This document shows positions 42,324-48,246 of a DNA stretch of 48,246 bases, one piece after another (the stretch's first letter is position 1; the number at the start of each line of letters is the position of its first letter). The notes below the pieces were generated by a model that was given only the letters and a program-made list of their open reading frames with translations, did no database searches and was not told the origin of the DNA. Origin of the DNA: JBJHCA01 sp050485785 (GTDB lineage Bacteria > Bacteroidota > Bacteroidia > Chitinophagales > Saprospiraceae). The stretch covers positions 1-48,246 of the forward strand of contig JBJHCA010000016.1 in the NCBI GenBank assembly GCA_050485785.1, in the 5' to 3' direction. The position numbers and the translations under genes were made by a program.

Positions 42324-42374
42324 CGGCACTAAATGAACAGGAGTGCGCCTGGCTGCATTAAAATATTTGATATT

Positions 42375-43727
42375 ATGGCAAAAGTAGATCTGGTAATGCC
42401 CAAAATGGGTGAAAGCATCATGGAGGCTACCATCCTTAAATGGCTCAAGCAACCCGGCGATACCGTGGAAGCCGATGAAACCATTCTTGAAATTGCAACA
42501 GACAAGGTCGACAGCGAAGTGCCCTCACCGGTAAGCGGCAAAATCACCGAACTGCTCTACAAGGAAGACGAAGTGGTGGAAATAGGTAAAGTGATTGCCA
42601 GAATTGAAACGGATGCCTCAGTAGAGGACAACGGCAGTCCACAAACGGCTGCTCCTGAAGTACAGGCTGAAACTCCTCAGGCTCAGCCGGCAGCAGCAGC
42701 GCAGGCTGCCACCGCGGCAGCAGTGGCCGAAGCACCGGTACAGCAGGAAGCTAAAGTACTTTCGTTCAAGCAGACATCCAGATTCTATTCACCACTGGTT
42801 AAAAACATCGCCCGGCAGGAAGGCCTTTCCACGGACGAACTGGAATCCATCAACGGAAGCGGCCATGAAGGGCGCGTGACCAAATCCGACATTCTGGCCT
42901 ACATCGAAAACCGTACGCAGGCCCCGGCACCGGCTCAGCCTGCCACCCGTCAGGTTGCCGAACCTGCCGCTGCCCGCACCACGGCACAGCCCATAGCAGC
43001 TTCAGGCAGTGTACAGGGCAATATTGAGATTGTACAGATGGATCGCATGCGGCGCATAATAGCCGAGAACATGGTGAAATCCAAGCAGATATCTGCCCAC
43101 GTTACCTCGTTTGTGGAGGCAGACGTGACCAATCTGGTGAACTGGCGCAACAAACATAAGGATGCGTTCCAGAAGCGCTATGGTGACCGGCTTACCTTCA
43201 CTCCATTGTTTGTGGAAGCCATAGCGCGGGCCATACACGATTTCCCCGGAGTCAATGCTTCTGTGGAAGGGGATAACCTGATCATACGCAAGGATGTGAA
43301 CATTGGCATGGCGGCTGCCCTGCCCAACAACAACCTCATAGTGCCCGTGATCAGGAATGCCGATCAGCTGAGCCTGGCCGGAATTGCCCGGCAGGTGAAC
43401 GATCTTGCAGGGCGAGCCAGGCAAAACAAACTGAAACCCGAGGAAATTCAAGGCGGAACTTTCACCCTGACCAATGTGGGCACCTTTGGCAACCTGTCCG
43501 GTACACCTATCATTCTTCAGCCACAGGTGGCCATTATGAGTACGGGCTCCATCATCAAAAAACCGGCCGTGGTGGAAACCGACCACGGTGACCTGATCGC
43601 CATACGCCACATGATGTTTATCAGCATGAGTTACGACCACAGGGTAGTGGACGGTTACCTGGGCGGCTCTTTCATCCGCAGGGTGGCCGACTATCTGGAG
43701 GCATTTGATGTTAACCGGGGTATTTAG
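42375..43727 (+). CDS. Dihydrolipoamide acyltransferase (E2) of a 2-oxo acid dehydrogenase
   Basis: 450 residues from the ATG at 42375 (the earlier frame start at 42333 adds a non-family N terminus). The lipoyl domain MAKVDLVMPKMGESIMEATILKWLKQ carries the lipoyl Lys44 in EIATDKVDSEV. Next comes an Ala/Pro/Gln-rich linker (~85-145), a subunit-binding domain (YSPLVKNIARQEGLSTDELESINGSG), a second linker, and the catalytic domain with the HxxxDG motif HRVVDG in SMSYDHRVVDGYLGG. This is probably the branched-chain or pyruvate E2; E1 and E3 genes are not nearby. The single lipoyl domain fits branched-chain complexes. Confidence 0.93.
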   Translation: MAKVDLVMPKMGESIMEATILKWLKQPGDTVEADETILEIATDKVDSEVPSPVSGKITELLYKEDEVVEIGKVIARIETDASVEDNGSPQTAAPEVQAETPQAQPAAAAQAATAAAVAEAPVQQEAKVLSFKQTSRFYSPLVKNIARQEGLSTDELESINGSGHEGRVTKSDILAYIENRTQAPAPAQPATRQVAEPAAARTTAQPIAASGSVQGNIEIVQMDRMRRIIAENMVKSKQISAHVTSFVEADVTNLVNWRNKHKDAFQKRYGDRLTFTPLFVEAIARAIHDFPGVNASVEGDNLIIRKDVNIGMAAALPNNNLIVPVIRNADQLSLAGIARQVNDLAGRARQNKLKPEEIQGGTFTLTNVGTFGNLSGTPIILQPQVAIMSTGSIIKKPAVVETDHGDLIAIRHMMFISMSYDHRVVDGYLGGSFIRRVADYLEAFDVNRGI

Positions 43728-43751
43728 TTTTTGGGATAACTTTTTGTTCAG
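43728..43751 (+). repeat. 24-bp dispersed motif, downstream of E2
   Basis: TTTTTGGGATAAC then TTTTTGTTCAG. The same sequence with one mismatch lies at 35228-35251, and a 19-nt part with one mismatch to that copy is at 1621-1639. Degenerate copies lie at 20806-20831 and 33205-33225. All five have the same orientation. Here it is noncoding. Confidence 0.5.
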
Positions 43752-43785
43752 GTAAAGGGCGGTACCTCCTTTTCTCTGAGATGAC

Positions 43786-43836
43786 ACGGGCTAAATCAGG
43801 GACTCCCGTACAACAAAGAGTGATAAATAAAAATAC
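43786..43836 (+). repeat. Dispersed intergenic element, copy C
   Basis: Hairpin ACGGG / CCCGT (43786-43790, 43805-43809), then ACAACAAAGAGTGATAAATAA (43810 on) and a second half with ACTC that can pair with GAGT. The stem sequence differs from copies A and B while the position is kept. Confidence 0.5.
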
Positions 43837-43983
43837 TCCCACAACAGCTATTGAATAATCCATCAGTCATCTGATTATAGACGGTCATTAAGGGTACATC
43901 CCTTTTTTCCGCTGAACTGCTCAATACTGCCTCACTTTTGCACAAGGAGCGCATTTTAAGGCATCATTTTGATCGCAAAGTTG

Positions 43984-43991
43984 TACTTTCG
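43984..43991 (+). promoter_or_regulatory. Probable -7 element of the zinc-ribbon gene
   Basis: TACTTTCG, one base from TAnnTTTG, 8 nt before the ATG at 44000. Confidence 0.3.
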
Positions 43992-43999
43992 TCCACGTG

Positions 44000-45106
44000 A
44001 TGGAAGAACATGAGCACGAACCGGAAATACAGCCTGCAGTGGTGGAAGCGCCGTGCCCCTCATGTGGCAGCAGGCTGCATTACGACGTAAACCGCAAGCA
44101 GCTGGCCTGTTCCTATTGTGGATTTGGCGAGGATTTTGACCGTGCCAATGACCAGATTTCGGAATTGTGTCTCAAAGAAGCAGTAAAAGCTGCTGTGGCC
44201 TATAAGCCTGCTGATCTGGGCAGGATGGTCTATCATTGTTCCGGTTGCGGTTCCCGCATTATGATTGAGCCGGAGAACGTGAAGGCCCATTGTGCGTTTT
44301 GCGGGGCAAGCAAGGTGAATCAGGAGGCATATGACCGCAACTTCATTCAACCGGCCGGCATTATTCCCTTTTTGGTGACTGCCGGTGAAGGCGCAGACGC
44401 TTTCAACAAATGGATAAGGAGAGGCTGGTTTCACCCCAATGCGCTCAAGCGGCTGGCCAAAATGGATGCCCTTCATGGGGTATACCTTCCGTTCTGGACT
44501 TACAATGCTCAGACAGAATCGCAGTGGCGAGGCGAAGCCGGTACTTACTACTACGTTACCGAGCGGGTGTACATCAACGGAAAATGGCAAACCCGGCAGG
44601 TTCGCAAGGTGAGATGGCGGTGGCGCTCAGGTCATCTGAGTCACTTTTTCCGCGAGGTGATGGTAGTGGGTTCAAAAAATCTGACTCAGGGTTTTGTAGA
44701 GCGCATCTTCCCCTACCGGCTTGACGAACTGGTGAACTTTGATGCCCGCCTCATTCTGGGCTGGGAAGCGGAAGTGTACAATATTGAAGTGCAGGATGGC
44801 TATAATACTGCCAATGAGATCATGGATCGCCAGCTATATAGCATGTGTGCAGCCCGGCTGGGCGGGGATACACAACGCAACCTCACCGTGCGCAGTCAGA
44901 AGTTTGATCAGACTTTCAAACACGTTGTATTGCCGGTGTATATGAGTACGTACCATTACAAGGGCAAGCTTTACCGCTTTCTGGTGAACGGACAAACGGG
45001 CAAGGTTCATGGCGAAAAACCCTTGTCGTGGATCAAGATTACGCTGGTGGTTCTGCTGTTTATCGCTATTTTAGCGGCCATTTTCATTTTTGGGGAGATA
45101 CAATAA
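44000..45106 (+). CDS. Double zinc-ribbon protein with a C-terminal membrane anchor
   Basis: 368 residues from the ATG at 44000 (an in-frame GTG at 43997 is adjacent). Two zinc ribbons lie near the N terminus: CPSCG ... CSYCG (~20-43) and CSGCG ... CAFCG (~80-103). A ~200-residue middle part with many aromatic and basic residues (WTYNAQTESQWRGEAGTYYYV, RKVRWRWRSGHLSHFF) follows, then a single hydrophobic C-terminal helix (~345-365). Similar Bacteroidota proteins are often mislabelled as helicase-like or primosomal. No catalytic motif is visible; a membrane-bound adaptor or RNA/DNA-contacting protein is possible. The asparaginase-like gene follows by 9 nt. Confidence 0.75.
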   Translation: MEEHEHEPEIQPAVVEAPCPSCGSRLHYDVNRKQLACSYCGFGEDFDRANDQISELCLKEAVKAAVAYKPADLGRMVYHCSGCGSRIMIEPENVKAHCAFCGASKVNQEAYDRNFIQPAGIIPFLVTAGEGADAFNKWIRRGWFHPNALKRLAKMDALHGVYLPFWTYNAQTESQWRGEAGTYYYVTERVYINGKWQTRQVRKVRWRWRSGHLSHFFREVMVVGSKNLTQGFVERIFPYRLDELVNFDARLILGWEAEVYNIEVQDGYNTANEIMDRQLYSMCAARLGGDTQRNLTVRSQKFDQTFKHVVLPVYMSTYHYKGKLYRFLVNGQTGKVHGEKPLSWIKITLVVLLFIAILAAIFIFGEIQ

Positions 45107-45115
45107 TTTCGCGCC

Positions 45116-45640
45116 ATGGATACCAGTGCCAGGGAGATCAAAGAAGAACCGGTGTACCTGTTTGTGACCGGAGGTACATTTGACAAGGAATACAACATGA
45201 TTACGGGTGAGTTGTATTTTAAAGATACCCACGTGAATGAAATGCTGCAGCGCGGCCGTTGCACTGCGGATATTCAGGTGCGCACCCTCATGATGGTGGA
45301 CAGTCTGGAAATGACCGACAGCGACAGGGCCTTGATTATCCACAACTGCAAAATGGTGGATGCCAAACGCATTGTGATCACCCACGGCACCGACCGCATG
45401 GTCAATACAGCCAAAGCACTGGCCGAGGAAGACATCCGCGGAAAAACCATAGTCCTCACCGGAGCCATGATCCCCTACAAATTCGGCAATTCATCCGACG
45501 GATTTTTCAATCTGGGTTTTGCCATTGCGCTAGTTCAATCGTTACAACCGGGGGTGTACATTGCCATGAACGGCCGCATTTTTCAATGGGACAATGTGGT
45601 GAAGAATAAGACTACGGGGTTTTTTGAGAAGTTGGGGTAG
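45116..45640 (+). CDS. Single-domain asparaginase-like protein
   Basis: 174 residues matching only the N-terminal domain of L-asparaginase I/II (PF00710). VTGGTFDKEY places the nucleophile-type Thr21, and THGTDRMVNTA holds the Thr92-Asp93 pair; TGAMIPYKFGNSS follows. The whole C-terminal domain (~150 residues) of classical asparaginases is absent. Short proteins of this kind exist in several phyla and their activity is not established. It is in one operon with the zinc-ribbon gene, whose stop lies 9 nt before it. Confidence 0.82.
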   Translation: MDTSAREIKEEPVYLFVTGGTFDKEYNMITGELYFKDTHVNEMLQRGRCTADIQVRTLMMVDSLEMTDSDRALIIHNCKMVDAKRIVITHGTDRMVNTAKALAEEDIRGKTIVLTGAMIPYKFGNSSDGFFNLGFAIALVQSLQPGVYIAMNGRIFQWDNVVKNKTTGFFEKLG

Positions 45641-45866
45641 TGGGGGGGCAAACCATACCTTACTTGATTTTAAACCAGAATTTAATGTGATATTGAAGAA
45701 GAGTTGAAATTAAATCTTAAAACCTATGCTCGTGGAAACTCAATTGTTTACTTTGATAGTTTATCTATCTGAAAAACTGCCTGACGACAACCGTGGCAAC
45801 ATTGGGTTCATGGTAAAATGCCCTCCGGATTATTAAAAAACTCGTAAATTTGGGAAAGGTAAAAAA
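45641..45866. pseudogene. AT-rich spacer with a possible frameshifted gene remnant
   Basis: In two frames the plus strand reads LDFKPEFNV and then, after a -1-type shift near 45692, DIEEELKLNLKTYARGNSIVYF and DSLSI before a stop at ~45771. The two pieces join into a plausible protein C terminus. This may be an eroded gene of unknown identity. The -7 element of the antitoxin (TAAATTTG, 45845-45852) lies at its right end. Confidence 0.25.
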
Positions 45867-46082
45867 ATGGAAACTATTAGAATTGAGATATTGAATCCTA
45901 AAGCAAAAGCTCTCTTGCAAGACTTAGCAAATTTGGATTTGATAAGGATTAGGAAAGAGAAATCTGAAAATGCTTTTTCTGAGGTTTTAAAAAAATTCAG
46001 GAGTAGGTCAGCGGAAGCCCCAAGTTTAGAAGACATTACAAAAGAGGTTGAAGCAGTTCGCCAAGCCCGGTATGAAAAATAA
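45867..46082 (+). CDS. Antitoxin of a PIN-type toxin-antitoxin pair
   Basis: 71 residues, acidic and basic mixed, with the pattern METIRIEILNPKAKALLQDLANLDLIRIRK at the N terminus and a helical C-terminal part EDITKEVEAVRQARYEK that typically wraps the toxin. Such short antitoxins precede PIN genes in many Bacteroidota. The PIN start (46072) overlaps its last codons by 11 nt, the usual coupling. The toxin is broken, so the antitoxin is intact but without its original target. Confidence 0.75.
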   Translation: METIRIEILNPKAKALLQDLANLDLIRIRKEKSENAFSEVLKKFRSRSAEAPSLEDITKEVEAVRQARYEK

Positions 46083-46482
46083 AAGGGTAATTCTAGACAC
46101 TAATCTGTGGATCAGTTTTTTGATTTCAAAGAAACAAGTGGAACTGGATTTACTTCTTGAATCCAGAGCAGTAACATTGGTTTTTTCGAAAGAATTGCTT
46201 GAAGAGTTTTTAAAGGTAGCAGTAAGGCCCAAATTCAAAAAGTTTTTTTAAAAATCGCATATCAAAACGCTCCTGACCCAAATTGAAACCTTCGGAGAAT
46301 TAGTGAATGTGGAATCAAAAATCAAAGAATGTTGAGATTCTAAGGATAATTTCTTGTTGAGCCTGTCAGTTGATAGTGAAGCAGATTTCTTAGTAACGGG
46401 AGATTCTGATTTATTGGTTTTAGGTAAGATAGAATCCACAAAAATAGTCTCATGGACCAAATTCATATCTCAAAAATTTTAA
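46072..46482 (+). pseudogene. PIN-domain toxin pseudogene (two in-frame stops)
   Basis: From ATG 46072 the frame reads MKNKRVILDTNLWISFLISKKQ (active-site Asp in LDTN), KELLEEFLKVA (Glu), then stops at TAA 46249-46251. In the same frame it goes on with KSHIKTLLTQIETFGELVNV, a TGA at 46333-46335 where Arg is usual (ECR-DSKDNFLL), and ADFLVTGDSDLLVL (the remaining Asp residues), ending at TAA 46480. No frameshift is needed; both breaks are single-base substitutions. The full-length protein would be ~136 residues, the size of VapC-like toxins. An RNase toxin that has been inactivated. Confidence 0.8.
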
Positions 46483-46553
46483 AAAACGACACCATAATCA
46501 AGTAAGCCACTTGGATAAACCTTAAGCTGATGGAGAGTGGTTGCCAAACGAAA

Positions 46554-46802
46554 TCATTGCACCTGGATTTTGAGCTGCTCACAATCCATCGCAAAATTAA
46601 TGTCAAGTCTTACACCATTTGGGTAGCTAACCGTAATTAGCGAAGTCTCAGCTGGCGAAAGACCTTCTACTTCTATAAAATCAGTTGGCTCATCAACAAT
46701 GGCACTTTGTACTATATGATCAGTACAATGGTACACTTCTAGCCAATGGGAAAACTCGATAGCATTGAATGGCTTGTCTTTGCAAAACTCATAAATACCC
46801 AA
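46554..46802 (-). CDS. Hypothetical protein, possibly truncated at the 5' end
   Basis: 82 residues from a TTG start. In the same frame, coding-like sequence continues upstream to ~46890 (WLVEYNDSGLGIYEF and VIHQKYEESQIRQ) without an ATG or GTG, ending at an in-frame TAA. This suggests a longer original gene that has lost its start, or use of a rare start codon. Acidic, no signal peptide, no membrane segment; no recognised family. It lies in the AT-rich tail. Confidence 0.45.
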   Translation of the reverse strand: MGIYEFCKDKPFNAIEFSHWLEVYHCTDHIVQSAIVDEPTDFIEVEGLSPAETSLITVSYPNGVRLDINFAMDCEQLKIQVQ

Positions 46803-46982
46803 CCCGGAATCATTGTACTCAACCAGCCATTGGCGAATCTGAGATTCTTCATACTTTTGATGTATAACTTTTTTTAACTCCCAAAATTATTGCAGCCACG
46901 CAGCTCTACCAATATGCATTTGGTCGGATGCTTACTATATAAAACTAAAATTTGAATCCGAAAACCCTAACATTTCTTTGAT

Positions 46983-47306
46983 ATGAATATTAAGCAAATA
47001 ATATCTTATTTAATGTACAATATAAACCACATATTACTTTTTCCTTTGTGGTATTTTTTGATTCATATTCACTTATATGTAATGGTGATTCCCAAAAAAC
47101 CCTATGACATAATATACAGCCCATTATTCATGTATATACTTGCGTATATAACAATTTCAAATCACTTTATTTCATTTTATAAATTACAAAAAGATGAATA
47201 TAAGCCAATATGGATGATTTATATACATATATTAGGATTTATTTTAATTATATTGATATTCATTTTATACTACTTAGGAGGAGGAGTCAGAGAGTTGCAG
47301 TTTTAA
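46983..47306 (+). CDS. Hypothetical membrane protein
   Basis: 107 residues, very AT-rich. Three hydrophobic segments (~16-34, ~45-63, ~77-97) and many Ile, Tyr and Lys residues suggest a small integral membrane protein. No family recognised. It is followed 21 nt later by another hypothetical gene on the same strand. Base composition matches the AT-rich tail and not the rest of the window. Confidence 0.55.
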   Translation: MNIKQIISYLMYNINHILLFPLWYFLIHIHLYVMVIPKKPYDIIYSPLFMYILAYITISNHFISFYKLQKDEYKPIWMIYIHILGFILIILIFILYYLGGGVRELQF

Positions 47307-47327
47307 TCAGTTCAAAATATTTGTTTC

Positions 47328-47678
47328 ATGGAAAACACAGTCTATCCCCGCATAAGAAACCTGATTCAGGACAATATCTTGCCTGAGCAGCTAAATCCTT
47401 ATTGCGAAGATTTGGATAAGTGTTGCAAAACATTTTTTTCTCTTGCGCATTTGAGTACGAATTATACAATATTTCCAAGTCAAAAAAAGTATATTCTGTG
47501 GCACATGCCATCAAGTGGACAGTTAGTGTTAAGATTCAACAAACTGTGTAGTAATCCGGAAAAGGAAATTCCCTGGCGAATGCACATTAGAATAAACCCG
47601 GAAACCGGTAACATACAGCTTAAAATTGTGGAAATGCTTGACATAAGTAAAATGCCTTGGTGCCCCAATAAAATATGA
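47328..47678 (+). CDS. Hypothetical protein
   Basis: 116 residues; soluble, with Cys-containing segments (YCEDLDKCCKTFF, CSNPEK, MPWCPNKI) and no signal peptide. No family recognised. AT-rich like its neighbours. The conserved-looking phrase RMHIRINPETGNIQLKIVEML suggests a folded beta-rich C-terminal half. Confidence 0.5.
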   Translation: MENTVYPRIRNLIQDNILPEQLNPYCEDLDKCCKTFFSLAHLSTNYTIFPSQKKYILWHMPSSGQLVLRFNKLCSNPEKEIPWRMHIRINPETGNIQLKIVEMLDISKMPWCPNKI

Positions 47679-47750
47679 ACTTTCAAACAACAAACAAAAG
47701 AAAAGCAACTTCGGCAGTAGACATTGATTTTTTAACTGTAACTAAAGAAA

Positions 47751-48246
47751 ATGAATAGCATCATGAGAATATTATTATTTGCCATATTTGTTTTACTTAC
47801 AATAAACAATGTATATACTCAAGTTTTCTATTGTCCTCCAGCTACAAACTGGTATCGAATTTCGGATACGGCTTATGTTAGATTATCTGCAGCAGCTAAG
47901 CAGCACATCAGGCAAAAAGCATTGTATCACCATCAACTTTATTTGCAGTTCTATAAAAATGAAGAGCGTCGCTTAGCACGCAAGCAAAATAAGCTATGTC
48001 GCATGTTAAACAAAGGCTTTGTCGATTTGCACGAGATTTTCCCGCAAAATACATCGGCTTTTGTTTTGCAAGAGCCACAAGAAGATATACAAACGGATGA
48101 GACTTTTTTAATATTTGATTATGCATCAATCCACTTTAACCAATACCGGCTTAGATGGACAATTACAAATGTTCCAAATGAGATGTGGCCTGGTATTCAA
48201 AGAATAGGAGGAGGTGATACCGATGGTGAGCCTAATCCGAAATACC
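47751..48246 (+). CDS. Hypothetical secreted protein, 3' truncated by the window end
   Basis: The frame from ATG 47751 is open for 165 codons with no stop and runs off the right edge. The N terminus (MNSIMRILLFAIFVLLTINNVYTQ) is a good signal peptide. The mature part starts VFYCPPATNWYRI, has a Lys/Arg/His-rich helix (KQHIRQKALYHHQLYLQFYKNEERR), and later acidic segments. No family recognised. Not an artefact: the codons are continuous and begin with a signal peptide. Confidence 0.6.
   Translation, partial: MNSIMRILLFAIFVLLTINNVYTQVFYCPPATNWYRISDTAYVRLSAAAKQHIRQKALYHHQLYLQFYKNEERRLARKQNKLCRMLNKGFVDLHEIFPQNTSAFVLQEPQEDIQTDETFLIFDYASIHFNQYRLRWTITNVPNEMWPGIQRIGGGDTDGEPNPKY

Larger units (their letters stand above)
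43728..43999. other. Intergenic region with two dispersed repeat motifs
   Basis: 272 nt with no gene. It holds a copy of the 24-bp T-rich GGGATAAC motif directly after the E2 stop (43728-43751), copy C of the hairpin plus ACAAAGAGTGAT element (43786-43836), and the -7 element of the next gene (TACTTTCG at 43984-43991). Confidence 0.6.

Noticed and set aside
43002..43787. 261-codon minus-strand frame opposite the E2 gene
   Set aside because: Antisense shadow of the E2 catalytic domain.
1..48246. tRNA, rRNA, CRISPR array, complete insertion sequence or integrase
   Set aside because: No cloverleaf with a TTCRANYC arm, no direct-repeat array and no transposase-like protein was recognised in any gap.

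Overview
The window is chromosomal DNA from a member of the Bacteroidota, probably an environmental aerobic or facultative lineage that cannot be placed more finely from sequence alone. Four things point there: a PorT-type protein of the type IX secretion system (T9SS), three proteins with C-terminal T9SS sorting domains (YPNP/FPNP...G.Y motifs), menaquinone-type UbiE with no ubiquinone genes nearby, and many promoters with the Bacteroidota -7 element TAnnTTTG. Most of the window is balanced in base composition. The last ~2.6 kb and a patch near 31.8-32.6 kb are clearly AT-rich.

Layout. 1-4.4 kb: the end of a T9SS cargo protein, then porT and ubiE on the minus strand, abutting engB and a PlsB/PlsC-type acyltransferase on the plus strand. 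4.4-7.2 kb (minus): an SDR reductase, a cysteine desulfurase and dapB. 7.2-10.3 kb: a class III polyhydroxyalkanoate (PHA) synthase pair, phaE and phaC, divergent from the SDR reductase, which is probably the acetoacetyl-CoA reductase PhaB. Together they could convert acetoacetyl-CoA to polymer. 10.4-13.1 kb: a dicluster ferredoxin, then a YceI protein and an outer-membrane porin. 13.3-16.9 kb: three co-oriented signalling genes (PAS-histidine kinase, receiver-histidine kinase, receiver-CRP fusion) that look like one phosphorelay. 17-21.3 kb: a T9SS-exported subtilase, a META/HslJ lipoprotein, anmK and a small cytochrome c lipoprotein.

21.5-28.2 kb: a complete efflux operon, TetR-TolC-MFP-RND, with overlapping genes and a palindromic operator at the promoter. 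28.2-31.5 kb: a tight three-gene unit encoding a DAO-type flavoenzyme, a small MTH1187/YkoF-like protein and a seven-heme cytochrome with TPR repeats. 31.5-37.5 kb: accessory genes, including an AT-rich hypothetical lipoprotein, a DinB-like protein, a delta-60-repeat T9SS cargo protein, a methyltransferase with a WYL regulator, and a small membrane protein.

37.6-45.6 kb: a degenerate asparagine synthetase homologue, the rpsF-rpsR-rplI operon, cinA, a lipoyl E2 acyltransferase, a zinc-ribbon membrane protein and a single-domain asparaginase-like protein. 45.6-48.2 kb: an AT-rich tail with a toxin-antitoxin remnant (PIN toxin interrupted by two stop codons), small hypothetical genes and an open reading frame running off the end.

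The least explained signals are the asparagine synthetase homologue that has lost conserved residues in all three active-site signatures; an intergenic element seen three times (a hairpin of variable sequence followed by ACAAAGAGTGAT); and a 24-bp T-rich motif around GGGATAAC that recurs in one orientation. No tRNA, rRNA, CRISPR array or complete insertion sequence was recognised.
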